Assembly (NCBI GenBank): GCA_026214975.1
Contig: JAOBSW010000533.1
Span: forward strand, 124,001 to 188,000
Direction: 5' to 3'
Source of the DNA: Gentiana macrophylla
Taxonomy: Eukaryota > Streptophyta > Magnoliopsida > Gentianales > Gentianaceae
DNA: 64,000 nucleotides
Part shown: one piece after another, positions 11,213 through 22,829 of the stretch
Position numbering within the stretch: position 1 is the first letter of the stretch
Layout: each line of letters starts with the position of its first letter
Notes under the pieces: model-generated
The model's database searches: none
Told to the model about the DNA's origin: nothing
Seen by the model: the letters and a program-made list of their open reading frames with translations, nothing else
Position numbers and translations under genes: made by a program

Positions 11213-12926
11213 TGATGACGTAGATCAAGTGATAATAAAATACTTGACCACCATAAACCAATACTAGCAAGAGGACTAGGTCCATCGTAGAATAGCTATA
11301 GCGAATCAAGGTCGATCCCACACGGAACCAATTGTGGATCATTTATATACAAACAATTAATCATTCATGCCAAGCACACAGAAGCGGTCTATGACCAACA
11401 AAAGACAAGAAAGATAAAGGACTCGACTCGACACAACACAACAAAGACAACGTATTTAACCACCCCAATTATTATGTTATCGTTTGGATCTAGAGATTCT
11501 ATATAATTAAGCTAGACTCGCCAACTATTAATCCGATTCGTATTTCTTTTATATTGGCTACGGGAGTCATCCCCTAAACTTGACTTAGTTCCGGGTAGGA
11601 CACTAGATCACTGTGCTACATTACGTGACTTCACCTTTTGGGTCTGCATCTCATATAACTTGCATGCTTACAATACTAGGGATGCCGATATTAACCGTAT
11701 TCCTCACCTTGACAACATTCCTGTGGTTAGGCGCACTTCCTAAGTGATCGATCGGCCTCCGTCCCATTAACACTAACGTCAGAGGTATCATGTTAATCTA
11801 CGATTTACATGATAACTAGGTGCTAGCAATCCCCAAATATAACACAAATCTAGATCTCGCTGAAAGTCCCGGAAGATCAATTCATGAGCCGACCTAGGAG
11901 TCCTATATTGGTATTTCCTAATCATACGCTAATTAAAACAGACGAGCAACGTAGCTATAGCCATAACTACTAAGATAAGAAATTCTAGGTGGACAATCAC
12001 ACCATAAAGACGTGGCTAGATTGACGCGACAAACTACTAAATCTTAACGTTTCTATATACGTAACGGATAAAATATAGATTCATAAAGAAATTATATAGA
12101 TCTACTAAAAACACGATTGTTGATCATACCAAAGTCATCTATAGATCACCGGATAACATATCTGGGCGTGTGGATCCTTATAGACAAGGAATCCCCACTG
12201 CCTCATATCGTATCCTTAGATATACATCGTTCGGTGAAGAACGAACAACCTCAGACGATAAACAATAATTGGGGGGACTTAATTACAAAGAACAAAGAAC
12301 AAATAAACACAAGAAACTCACATAATTATTGCTGGAATCTTGTATAAAAACTGCTCTGAGAAACTGAGAATTTGTGTTATGAAAAGTGATATTCCAGATG
12401 ATACAATGAAATAAGTATATATAGGCTGGAAAACCGACTTAGGATAAACTCCAGATACCTTAATTTACGTTTTCTAAACCCCAATGGAGTCTAAAATGGG
12501 TCGAGATAATTCCGAGCCGATCCGATGATTTTCGCCGAACTCGCTTCCGCGCAGCCCCTCACTGGCCGCCAAGTGAGCTCACTAGCCTCTGATTGGCTCA
12601 CTGGCTTTTCTTGTTCCACACTCCACTCTTCGTGCTACTTTGATATTTATCTTTAATGCAATTCGATTCCGCTCCGATTTATTTTGAGATTTACTTCCTT
12701 CGTTGGTAGATATCCTCCGATTCACCGTAATCTATGAAATCAATAATTATCACACAGTAAATCATATTTAAATAAAAAAAATTAGATAAATACCAAATTA
12801 TATTCTATAAATCACATTACATTAAATAATCATTATAAACATGTGATTTATTATAAAATATATATTATTAAGCTTGATTTAAGGACAACGTTGATGACTT
12901 TTTTGGGTATAATTTGACCTTCATCA
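11213..12926 (-). repeat. 5' LTR of the tRNA-Asp-primed element
   Basis: It is 1714 bp, collinear with 5806-7520. It begins TGATGACGTAG and ends CCTTCATCA (one base different from its partner, which has CCGTCATCA). The duplication ATAAT follows directly. In the sense of the element it starts at 12926 and the primer site is downstream of it. Confidence 0.9.
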
Positions 12927-12931
12927 ATAAT

Positions 12932-13016
12932 CATGGAGAAACTCTTTTTAGGAGAAACACCCGAGGGAGAAACACTTACGTGGGAAACAACAGCCTCTTT
13001 ATGATTATGATTATGA
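12932..13016. other. Short unassigned flank
   Basis: These 85 bases continue the sequence interrupted at 5805, because the ATAAT duplication lies on both sides of the element. They contain three GAGAAAC-type phrases and a short TTATGA repeat. They do not match the corresponding upstream part of the chromovirus 3' LTR, so the chromovirus 5' LTR is truncated where homology begins near 13017. Confidence 0.5.
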
Positions 13017-13971
13017 TTATGTGCTTAATGTGCTCCTATTTGATTTACATGTTATCGAATCTACTTAGCAGGGTATTCGTTAATAAGCATGAATAGATGG
13101 GGTACCTTAGGCATAATTAAGACCCTTATCGGAGAGTGTGACTAGCTATATTAACCAATCCGTTCTTAAGGCGGTGTGCTTATAAGTGTACCTTGGGCAA
13201 GTAAGTCCCATGTTGGAGGTGTAGTTAGTTGTGCTAGCCTAGTTGTATCCCGCGCCTTAAAGCTAGTAGATAAGAATCACGGATAGGAAAAGACAAGGAC
13301 ATGGATATGTTAAGTAAGCAAGTAAATAGTTAATGTAACTAAACATGTATGTGCAAGATAAACGGATATAGTGAAATAGGCATGTTTTTATGCATTGATT
13401 ATGTACTATAAAGTAAATTGTTTGTGAAATTAAGCGGATAAAGTAGATTCATGTCGTGTCTTCCGGCTTTTGACAACCATGAATCTCACTTTTGAACTTC
13501 TTTCTCCTTACTAAGCTTATGCATGAGCTTACTCCTCTTTTGGAATAAGAAGATATGCAGGTTGGTGATGATTCTGAGGAAGAGTTCAATGATCAGACTT
13601 AGGATTGGAGCTTATGGAGTTTATGTTCTAGTTTATTGTTTTAGTAGTTTTGAATAAGGCATTGTTGCCGGTGGTTACATCCGTTCCATTCTTTCCAGAC
13701 ATGGATGTTCATTTGGGATGCTAGCCATTATTTCAGTTATTTATGATATAGTTTGACAGCAGTTAATCTTTGGTTGAGTGGTATGTCGTAAGAGCCTGAG
13801 GGTCAAGTTCCCGAGTCTTTGGTTTGTTTTCTTCCGCATTTATTGGTATTTACTCTGATATGATGTAAGGCTTACGTGAGGTTTAGGGTTTTCTCTAAAT
13901 GTCACGTGCCAAACGCTCCATTTCCCGGATAAGGATTCAGTGTCTAGGACGGGGCGTTACAGTTGGTATAA
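13017..13971 (+). repeat. Truncated 5' LTR of the chromovirus
   Basis: This segment matches about 30472-31444 along its length, including TGTGCTCCTATTTGATTTAC-like and GGATGTTCATTTGGGATGCT phrases. It ends GGGGCGTTACA, followed by GTTGGTATAAAAGC, a degraded tRNA-Met primer site. Roughly the first 3 kb of the LTR are missing compared with the 3' copy. Confidence 0.78.
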
Positions 13972-14129
13972 AAGCATAAGTTAGGGAAACTTGGGCATCA
14001 AACTGCTATCTAGGATCTTAATCTTAAGTTGTGAATCTTGAATCTTAGACTAGGAGTGGTTCTATCCTTTCCTATTTGATTCAGTCGTAGTTTTGCTTTG
14101 TTACCATATATCCCTTTGTTTTCCTCTTA

Positions 14130-14285
14130 TCTGAATCCAGCTTATGTGTAGGCTCCATCTTTGTAAATTCTATCTCTGCAACTGCTTTGTTCGATAAAGG
14201 AGCATCTAACTCCTTTATCTCCCATCGCCTAGTTTGTAAGATTAAGTGCTCCCCTAGCAAGTTTTCTCCTCATTTGGTTATCTCT
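14130..14285 (+). pseudogene. Chromovirus protease, left part
   Basis: Translation gives SISATALFDKGASNSFISHR then LVCKI and SPSKFSPHLVIS up to the insertion point. This is the retropepsin active-site block, normally F-D-S-G-A-[ST]-H-S-F-I-S; here the serine after the catalytic aspartate is lysine (GATAAAGGAGCA at 14193-14204). The enzyme would cleave the gag-pol polyprotein. The frame runs up to a mobile element at 14286 and resumes after it at 22507. Gag coding sequence that should precede it is absent, so an internal deletion removed it. Confidence 0.7.
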
Positions 14286-16590
14286 TGTAACGCCCCGCTC
14301 CCGGATACCGAGCCCTTATCCGGAAGAGAAACGTTCGGCGCGTATAGCATTAAATAAATCTAATATTATACGCAAGCCTCTACGTCATCGTATCAAAATA
14401 AAAGCAAACGGAAGCTAAAAAGACTCGGGTAAAACATAAATGCTACTAAGAATAGAATGTAACCATACTAAAGATGGATAGTTAAAAACACAACGTTGAA
14501 AAACCCCAAAGACTTATACCATACGATGTCTTAAAAGAGGAAGTACAACAAGTCTAAGAAGAGAAATAAAACTAGTCTAGTACAACCTTTACAAGGAAAC
14601 AACTAAAAGCTTCACCGAGACTTCAAGTCTTCAAAAGCCGTCATCTACACCTGATCAACCTGTTCGTCTTCTCACCCCACAATGCATACAAAAGAAAATG
14701 CAAAGGAGGTAAGTACAAAGTACTCAGTAAAAGTGAGAAGCTATGACAACAATTATAATTTATAAAGAAAAGATATTTAATCGTTTAGTTATTTATGTGT
14801 GACCTACTCAATCTAGGGTTCACTTCATGCCCATCGACATGTCATGACTAACTGTTTCTAACTTAGCTTATCTTTGTTACATCATTAATAACAAGGGCAC
14901 TACGCCTAGTAATGGGATGTACTAGGACAACTGGGTGCAACCTACTTAGAGACACGCTCTAGTAGCCCCGGGAATATCTGAGACCCGATAGTGTGATGAC
15001 CGGCAGAGTGCACCAGACGCTTTATCTGGCCAATCGATTGACCGGCGTGGGTACAGTCTACTTTGTCTAGTCAGAGAACACATCGCGATATTGTACTATG
15101 CCTTACCAAGCATTGCATGATGTTTAAGCTTTTAATCTAACACATACGTTTGATTAGATGTTTAACTAGCCACCTAAGTGTTTTCAAGTAAGCTCCCTCA
15201 CATCTCCTACTCTCATACTTAGACCACTAGACACGGACAAGGCCTAGCAATTACACGGACATCGATAAACCCTAGTTCATCGAAGCACAAGGCAAATCCA
15301 AAGCTTTCGATGGTCCCATACTTCATCTTTTTAGGGAATCCATGTGGTGCCGGAACTAAACGCACCAAAAGCTAATTCAAGGCTTTGTCACATAAGGTTA
15401 AGCAGTAAAAACAATATTATAAAGCCTGAAATCAAGCTGACACGACAAAACAATGAAAAACAAAGTAAACTGATCCAAACGCCCGTTTAAACTCTATGGA
15501 CGCCCGTCTAACAACCTATACGCCCGTTTAAACTCGGACGCCCGCCCACTATCCTACTGACGCCCGCCGCCTGCGTCTCGCAAAACGCTTACATCTCGAA
15601 TCAAAACCACACCTCTAACGCCCGCCCGTAAAGCCAAGACGCCCGCTTGAGCTACACAACGGCGCAGGCGCCCGTCGACTCGGGTATCGGCTAGAACCTA
15701 AAATCATCAACTTACGATTTCTGAACCGTTTCTAACCCAAATAACAGAAAATTAAGCACAGTAAAACTCAGAGAAACATATCTAAACATACCATAACATC
15801 TATGATCCTTTGATCAACGAGAAACACACCTTTCTAGCACCTACGCATCTTAAAAACATGATCTAAACTTTACGAATCATAATTGAGATCATAGGAAGAG
15901 CCTCTTACCTTAAAGGCCTGCAAAACCAACAGCAAAACACCAAGCAACTGCAACAATTGTTGATCCTCAACCCCCAAAACCTATTTGATCAACAAAAACC
16001 CTAAAACCCTATTTTTCCTTTCAAAAAAACGAAACTGAAAAAGTACCATAAACTGTAGATTACCTGGAGTAACTGCTGCGAAACTATTTTTAGAACAATC
16101 TACGTTCCAAGACGATCGTTTCGACTACTCATGGCTGCGAAACAGAGCTACGGATTAAAAGATACGAATTTTCCAAGAATCGGATTCTACGAATACCAAA
16201 ACTAAGGCTAAACCAAAACTTACGGATTAAGGATATTTTATTTTCCAAAGTTGCGTCTCCTCGCTGATCACTTTTCTCTCTTGCGGCATCTTGATCGGAT
16301 GAACGGATTGATCACACGGTTGAAGTTTCCGCTCGCTTTCTCTGGCATCCTGCGTTGTTTTGTTCTTCCGTGCGCGTGCCTCTTCTTTTTCTTGAATACG
16401 CGTGTGAAATAATGAGGGAATAATTGGGATTATCTCTTTTATAGCCAATAATTAAATCCTTTATAATTAATAGCTAAAACCTTTTAATTAAATCCCTTTT
16501 ATTCAAATAAATAGGATAAATAACAATTAGGTCATAGTAAATACGCCCAATGACTATTTTACCCTTTTACTTAAAAGTCGGGATGTTACA
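14286..16590 (-). repeat. 3' LTR of the 8.2-kb element
   Basis: It is 2305 bp long, one base longer than its partner at 20203-22506. In plus orientation it runs TGTAACGCCCCGCTCCCGG to GTCGGGATGTTACA. It includes a GC-rich tract at about 15490-15670 with repeated ACGCCCG units. That tract is the only part that differs strongly between the two LTRs. The same family occurs as a solo LTR at 31542-34810 in the opposite orientation. Confidence 0.92.
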
Positions 16591-19500
16591 TTCCTCCCCC
16601 TTAGGAGGAGTTTCGTCCTCGAAACTCGAATGTAATCGGGAGGTGCTTGAACTCTGGACTTTGCGGCGCTTCGTCTCCTAACTCGCATGCCTTCTTCTTC
16701 TTCCATCTTCCAACCCTTCCACCTGCCTTGAGCTATCTCGAGGTGGCGACGATCTACTTCAATCTTTCGTTGACTTGTCAGTATCAAATCTGGTCTTGTA
16801 TTCTCGTTGTCGCTCCACTTCATCCTAGAAACTCATGTTCTTCTATCTCTATCTTCATGAAAGATTTCCAGCAGTACTGTTGCAACTCTTGTACATCTTA
16901 GTCGCTCTGAGATGAATTGTAATTGCCATCCCGGGTTCTCATTCTTCTTTGTCCTTCCCAAATCTTCCGCAATCGGTACCCAAAGCTGATTCCGATTCCA
17001 AAGGTTGTCATCTTCATCTAACTTGCGACCATTGGGTGGTTTGGCTCCAAACCATCGACTTGTAACCTGGAGACAATCTGGATCTTTGCCTTGTTTCATC
17101 ATGAACTCATCAACTATCTCGAATCTTGCAATCATCGGTTTACCATTCTTTGCTTGTTCCTCGCCTGACCTATGTCCCGAGTGCTTGACCTTCCCAACCG
17201 ACTCACATCTTCCCTGGCGTACTTGTCTTCCTTCGATCTCAACTACCCTCATAGTACCACAAGCTTATCAAGAACTACAAAGATCCCGGTGAAGGACTTC
17301 GAGACTTCTTAGGGGTGGAGAACATGCATCCGCCATCCTTTCTCTCTGACGGTCTCATCCAATCCTCATGCCAATTAGGGTAAGCTTGGAAAATGAATGA
17401 AGTTGAAAAGTGACAAGTTGAGTACCAAGGTGGTATGTCAACTAGATAAGCCAAGGAAGGGTACAATTGCTCTTGAAATAAGAAAGGTTTCTTGGGTTAC
17501 AAGCAGAACAAAATGATTCCATATTAGGGAAAAATTGAAGGTGGTTCCAAACTGAAGAATGAGACATTGTATCATAATACAAAAGGTAGCCACTAGAAGA
17601 AAAACAAAAAGAACACCTTGCAAATGAAGTTCTTTTGAGGGAGTGAAATTCTGCAAGATACAGTGTTCTACAATGACTTCACATGACACTTGAAAGGATG
17701 GTAATAAGCTTTCATATAAACCTTTAGACAGTGGAGACGTTAAAGGAAACATCACACAACAGAAGAACAAGTAAAGGTGCATGGTCGAGCACCGTAAGGA
17801 TCGAAAAGGATTTAGAAATCAACAGAGAACAAGAATCTCAACAGGAAGGAGCCATGGAGACAAAACGAGTACACCAAAAGGTTTCAAAATAAAATAAACA
17901 CTTGTCAAGAAGTATCCAAGTTTGCAGTAGTCAAAGAGAGGTTATCTCAAGATTTAAAAGAAGTAGAAATTTCCCTCAAGAAATTGTAAGGGATTAACAA
18001 AAGTTTGAATAAGTAAACGGCAACCAAGATTTTGAATGTAGGGGAAACGACACTTAAGAACTGTCGGATAAGGTTTAAAGAAAATAGACTTTCAACCAGT
18101 ATGATAGAATTGTGATAGAAATGCCATAACAGAAAGTGGAAAGTCAAAATGGTGTATATGATAGTTCATGGATCTAAATGGCACTGAAAGAGAGTTAAAA
18201 CCAAGAAGGTACAAGGTACAATAATCTGAAACGGAGATCAAAAGTTTAGGAACTCAAAAGTCGGTTGGCTAGTTAGGTTCAGAAGGCACCTTGGCAAAAC
18301 TACCTTCTAGTTGAAACTAGTCTAGCATAAAACGCTAGAAGGTTAAAGATAAGTAACTGAAGATAGATGTCAAGATAGGGTTAAAGGTCCCAGCTGGTAA
18401 GAAGATGAGATGCCTACATCGAAAGAATAAGTAGCATCACCAAAATCAACACTACCCTTAGAAGGGAAGCTGAGAATAAACACAAGTAAGAAAAATGTTC
18501 TGACCTCATAAGGCTTAGTCAAACTTGAATTTGAAATGAAGGATGGGAGTGTGACACTGCAGTTCTGAAGAGATCTTGTTTCTTGATTTGAAAAGAAGAA
18601 GGCATGAATTTGCTCAGAAGAAGGGCTCAAGGCGATATATTTACGAGGTAATTCATGACAACAAGTGGAGAGAATTTGTTGAGTTTAAAGATCTCAAGTG
18701 AGGGATTACATGAGAAACAAATTACTAGAAAAAGGTATAATTACAACAGGCACAACAAGGGTCTGAACAACAAGCATGGCATGCTGGAGGATAGCATCTT
18801 GGTTATTGTTTATAAGCGCAAAAGAAACAACAATGTTAACTTTAACGATTCCTACTAAAAGGTTTAACTCAGAAGGAGGTCAAACTTCGAGGAACTACTA
18901 AACATGACAATCATAACTTACTACCCTCTTAGCCTGGATCCCAAGTCGAAGAGGTGAAAAATTCCTTTTGGTTGCTGTGTATGATATTTACTCCGGACCT
19001 GACATTATCAGTTTTACAGAACAAAGGAAGAGGAATTTGAGCATGATACAAAGAGATAAGAGTTAGGTACTAGAGTTTTCTAGATAATATAAAAATTTTA
19101 AAATTTTGGATGGAAATAACTTGGTCAAAAACATTTATTTCTGATAATTGCACAAGCTGTCAGAATTTCCAGATTCATAAACACTGAGTTGAATTGCAAA
19201 TTGATATCAAACGAAAAGAATCTGAACTTAATTCCAAAAGGAAAACTGTAGATAAAAGTCTTATCTGCAACATATCAAAAATTCAGATCATTTGAAGGTG
19301 TTTAACCTGTTCAAAACAGAAGAAGAAGCGAAAGTGCTGCTGCAGATTTTCTGGACAGAGTGTCCAGCATAAACACGAACTTTCTGAAAAATCCATAACT
19401 ATTATCGAGTTGATGTAAAAAGAGAAATTGTAGATAAAACAGTAATCTATGTTGCTGAAAATTTTCAGAATTTTTAGAGTAGTGGAAGACTGTCTTATGT

Positions 19501-20202
19501 TAAAGGGAAAACACAGGAACAGAAGTATTCACTCATGTTGGATAAAGCCAAACACGAGAATGATGAGAAGTATGTGCCAAAGTAAGAGACCTTTAACACT
19601 ATTAGTTGAAACGACTGAAAAGTATTTGGAAGGAATAGAATTACACATTGAGTTCGTGTAGAATCCATCTCAAGCAAAGAAAATGTCAAAGAATGTTTAT
19701 GAACTCAAACCAAGTGATGGTGAAGAAAGTGGAGGATTTGTAGAGTTGAATCAAGTATCATTCTCTACAAAGTTAGGCCAAGATATAAGTAAACTTAGAT
19801 ATTCGTGTGTAGAGAAGGTGAAGGCATTCCAAAAGGGAAAGTAATGAAAAGGAAATCAACCAAGAGGACCTCGACTTTAAGGTGTAGGCATAAAACTCCG
19901 ATCCCAAAGCTTTACTTAAAGCGGTTACGGTTTGGAAACTTCAAAAGAAGAGAGAGTTTCTACTAAAGATCCTAGGAGGAACAAAACCTGAGGTGATCAC
20001 ATAAAGGATGTGAACCAAAGACTCAACTCAACTTTCGTCCAAAAAGACTCTTCACATGGTTCTAATGCAACCTAACAACGGTTTAAGGATTCTTAGTCAT
20101 ACGAGGATTACCACCAAGCTCAAGTTCTAAAAGGTCTAAAGGAATCTTATCTTAGAGGAAAAGAAGCCTAGGATAGAAAGGATGCTTCTCTCTGATACCA
20201 AC
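16591..20202 (-). other. Internal region of the 8.2-kb element; no known domain
   Basis: The first bases (TTCCTCCCCCTTAGGAGG) include the polypurine tract on the minus strand. From 17252 down to about 16590 the minus strand has nearly continuous open frames rich in charged residues, with blocks such as SRWFGAKPPNGRKLDEDDNL, NPGWQLQFISERLRC and MKWSDNENTRPDLI, ending RVSRTKLLLRGRNVT beside the tract. I do not recognise a domain. It might be a remnant of a pol C-terminus or an unknown extra ORF, or chance. From 17300 to 20200 the sequence is AG-rich on the plus strand, without convincing frames; the visible open stretches (for example 17438-17782) are low-complexity. No RT or integrase motif was found on either strand. 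Confidence 0.55.
20184..20200 (-). other. Primer binding site, tRNA-Met
   Basis: The minus strand reads TGGTATCAGAGAGAAGC two bases from the right LTR. It matches the standard tRNA-Met primer site of plant LTR elements and fixes the orientation and the identity of the right LTR as the 5' LTR. Confidence 0.88.
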
Positions 20203-22506
20203 TGTAACGCCCCGCTCCCGGATACCGAGCCCTTATCCGGAAGAGAAACGTTCGGCGCGTATAGCATTAAATAAATCTAATATTGTACGCAAGCCTCTAC
20301 GTCGTCGTATCAAAATAAAAGCAAACGGAAGCTAAAAAGACTCGGGTAAAACATAAATGCTACTAAGAATAGAATGTAACCATACTAAAGATGGATAGTT
20401 AAAAACACAACGATGAAAAACCCCAAAGACTTATACCATACGATGTCTTAAAAGAGGAAGTACAACAAGTCTAAGAAGAGAAATAAAAGTAGTCTAGTAC
20501 AACCTTTACAAGGAAACAACTAAAAGCTTCACCGAGACTTCAAGTCTTCAAAAGCCGTCATCTACACCTGATCAACCTGTTCGTCTTCTCACCCCACAAT
20601 GCATACAAAAGAAAATGCAAAGGAGGTAAGTACAAAGTACTCAGTAAAAGTGAGAAGCTATGACAACAATTATAATTTTTAAAGAAAAGATATTTAATCG
20701 TTTAGTTATTTATGTGTGACCTACTCAATCTAGGGTTCACTTCATGCCCATCGACATGTCATGACTAACTGTTTCTAACTTAGATTATCTTTGTTACATC
20801 ATGAATAACAAGGGCACTACGCCTAGTAATGGGATGTACTAGGACAACTGGGTGCAACCTACTTAGAGACACGCTCTAGTAGCCCCGGGAATATCTGAGA
20901 CCCGATAGTGTGATGACCGGCGAGTGCACGACGCTTTATCCGCCAATCGATTGACCGGCGTGGGTACAGTCTACTTTGTCTAGTCAGAGAACACATCGCG
21001 ATATTATACTATGCCTTACCAAGCATTGCATGATGTTTAAGCTTTTAATCTAACACATACGTTTGATTAGATGTTTAACTAGCCACCTAAGTGTTTTCAA
21101 GTAAGCTCCCTCACATCTCCGACTCTCGTACTTAGACCACTAGACACGGACAAGGCCTAGCAATTACACGGACATCGATAAACCCTAGTTCATCGAAGCA
21201 CAAGGCAAATCCAAAGCTTTCGATGGTCCCATACTTCATCTTTTTAGGGAATCCATGTGGTGCCGGAACTAAACGCACCAAAAGCTAATTCAAGGCTTTG
21301 TCACATAAGGTTAAGCAGTAAAAACAATATTATAAAGCCTGAAATCAAGCTGACACGACAAAACAATGAAAAACAAAGTAAACTGATCCAAACGCCCGTT
21401 TAACATCTATGGACGCCCGTCTAACAACCTAAACGCCCGTTTAAACTCGGACGCCCGTCCACTATCCTACAGACGCCCGTCTGTCTAAAAACGCTACATC
21501 TCGAATCAAAACACACCTCAAACGCCCGTCCAGAAAGCCAAGACGCCCGTTTGAGCTACAACGAGGGCAGACGCCCGTCTGACCTGGGTATCGGCTAGAA
21601 CCCTAAAATCATCAACTTACGATTTCTGAACCGTTTCTAACCCAAATAACAGAAAATTAAGCACAGTAAAACTCAGAGAAACATATCTAAACATACCATA
21701 ACATCTATGATCCTTTGATCAACGAGAAACACACCTTTCTAGCACCTACGCATCTTAAAAACATGATCTAAACTTTACGAATCATAATTGAGATCATAGG
21801 AAGAGCCTCTTACCTTAAAGGCCTGCAAAACCAACAGCAAAACACCAAGCAACTGCAACAATTGTTGATCCTCAACCCCCAAAACCTATTTGATCAACAA
21901 AAACCCTAAAACCCTATTTTTCCTTTCAAAAAAACGAAACTGAAAAAGTACCATAAACTGTAGATTACCTGGAGTAACTGCTGCGAAACTATTTTTAGAA
22001 CAATCTACGTTCCAAGACGATCGTTTCGACTACTCATGGCTGCGAAACAGAGCTACGGATTAAAAGATACGAATTTTCCAAGAATCGGATTCTACGAATA
22101 CCAAAACTAGGGCTAAACTGAAAACTTACGGATTAAGGATATTTTATTTTCCAAAGTTGCGTCTCCTCGCGCTGATCACTTTTCTCTCTTGCTGCATCTT
22201 GATCAGATGAACGGATTGATCACACGGTTGAAGTTTTCGTTCTGTCTTTCTCTGGCATCTCCTGCGTTGTTTTGTTCTTCTGTGCGCCGTTCCTCTTCTT
22301 TTTTCTTCAGAATATGCGTGTGAAATAATGAGGGAATAATTGGGATTATCTCTTTTTATAGCCAATAATTAAATCCTTTATAATTAATAGCTAAAACCTT
22401 TTAATTAAATCCCTTTTATTCAAATAAATAGGATAAATAACAATTAGGTCATAGTAAATACGCCCAATGACTATTTTACCCTTTTACGAAAAGTCGGGAT
22501 GTTACA
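20203..22506 (-). repeat. 5' LTR of the 8.2-kb element
   Basis: It is 2304 bp and collinear with 14286-16590; long stretches read identically. The GC-rich tract (about 21390-21590) has a different number and spelling of ACGCCCGT units from the partner. It ends GTCGGGATGTTACA, followed at once by the TCTCT duplication. Confidence 0.92.
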
Positions 22507-22720
22507 TCTCTACTCCTTCGGGTGTCAACAAGCTAGTAGACGAAGTTATCCGTGGTTGTAAGATCGAAGTTGGCAAGAAGAGAGCTGATGCAGATTTGAT
22601 AGTTTTGGATACCATGGATCTGGATGTCATACTTGGCATGGATTGGTTAACACACCATTATGTGCATCTCGATTGTAGGGCAAAGCAAGTGATCTTTCGC
22701 TCACGTTTGAGTTTAGAAGT
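22507..22720 (+). pseudogene. Chromovirus protease, right part
   Basis: The protease frame resumes as [20 protein letters not shown] and continues with [20 protein letters not shown] then [11 protein letters not shown]. The I-L-G-M-D-W-L block is the second signature of gypsy retropepsins. Joining positions 14285 and 22512 keeps the frame, which shows that the element at 14286-22506 split a once continuous protease. The open frame continues into RT. Confidence 0.8.
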
Positions 22721-22829
22721 TGTGTTTCATGGGAATCTTTCAGAGTTCAAGCCTAAATTTCCTATCATTTCAGCATTAGAAGTTGCAGATTCATTTAGGG
22801 AAGATTGCGAGATGTTTTGGGTTTTTTCA

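Larger units (their letters stand above)
5806..12926 (-). mobile_element. Complete LTR retrotransposon, tRNA-Asp primed, non-coding
   Basis: Two long direct repeats (5806-7520 and 11213-12926) flank an internal region of about 3.7 kb. The outer ends are TGATGACG and a matching ..TCATCA. The flanks carry the duplication ATAAT at 5801-5805 and 12927-12931, showing an intact insertion. A tRNA-Asp primer site lies at 11189-11206 and a polypurine tract at about 7523-7535, both on the minus strand, so the element points leftward. This primer type and the CCCCCCACTTAG motif are typical of plant Tat/Athila-type Ty3/gypsy elements. I find no recognisable gag, protease, RT or integrase, so it would depend on enzymes from a relative. 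A solo LTR of the same family lies at 42117-43835. Confidence 0.9.
14286..22506 (-). mobile_element. Complete 8.2-kb LTR retrotransposon, apparently non-autonomous
   Basis: Direct repeats 14286-16590 and 20203-22506 have ends TGTAACGCCCCG and CGGGATGTTACA. The target duplication TCTCT is exact at 14281-14285 and 22507-22511. A tRNA-Met primer site (minus strand TGGTATCAGAGAGA) abuts the right LTR, and a polypurine tract (minus strand, ..AAGGGGGAGGAA) abuts the left LTR, so the element points leftward. The internal 3.6 kb shows no recognisable gag or pol domain. LTR copies are nearly identical by eye outside one variable tract, suggesting a fairly recent insertion. It sits inside the protease of the older chromovirus. 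Its LTR style is chromovirus-like, so it may be mobilised by a Tekay relative; that is inference. Confidence 0.92.

Noticed and set aside
5806..12926. Possible segmental duplication of 5806-7520 and 11213-12926
   Set aside because: Matching ends, a tRNA-Asp primer site, a polypurine tract and the ATAAT duplication show that they are the two LTRs of one element.
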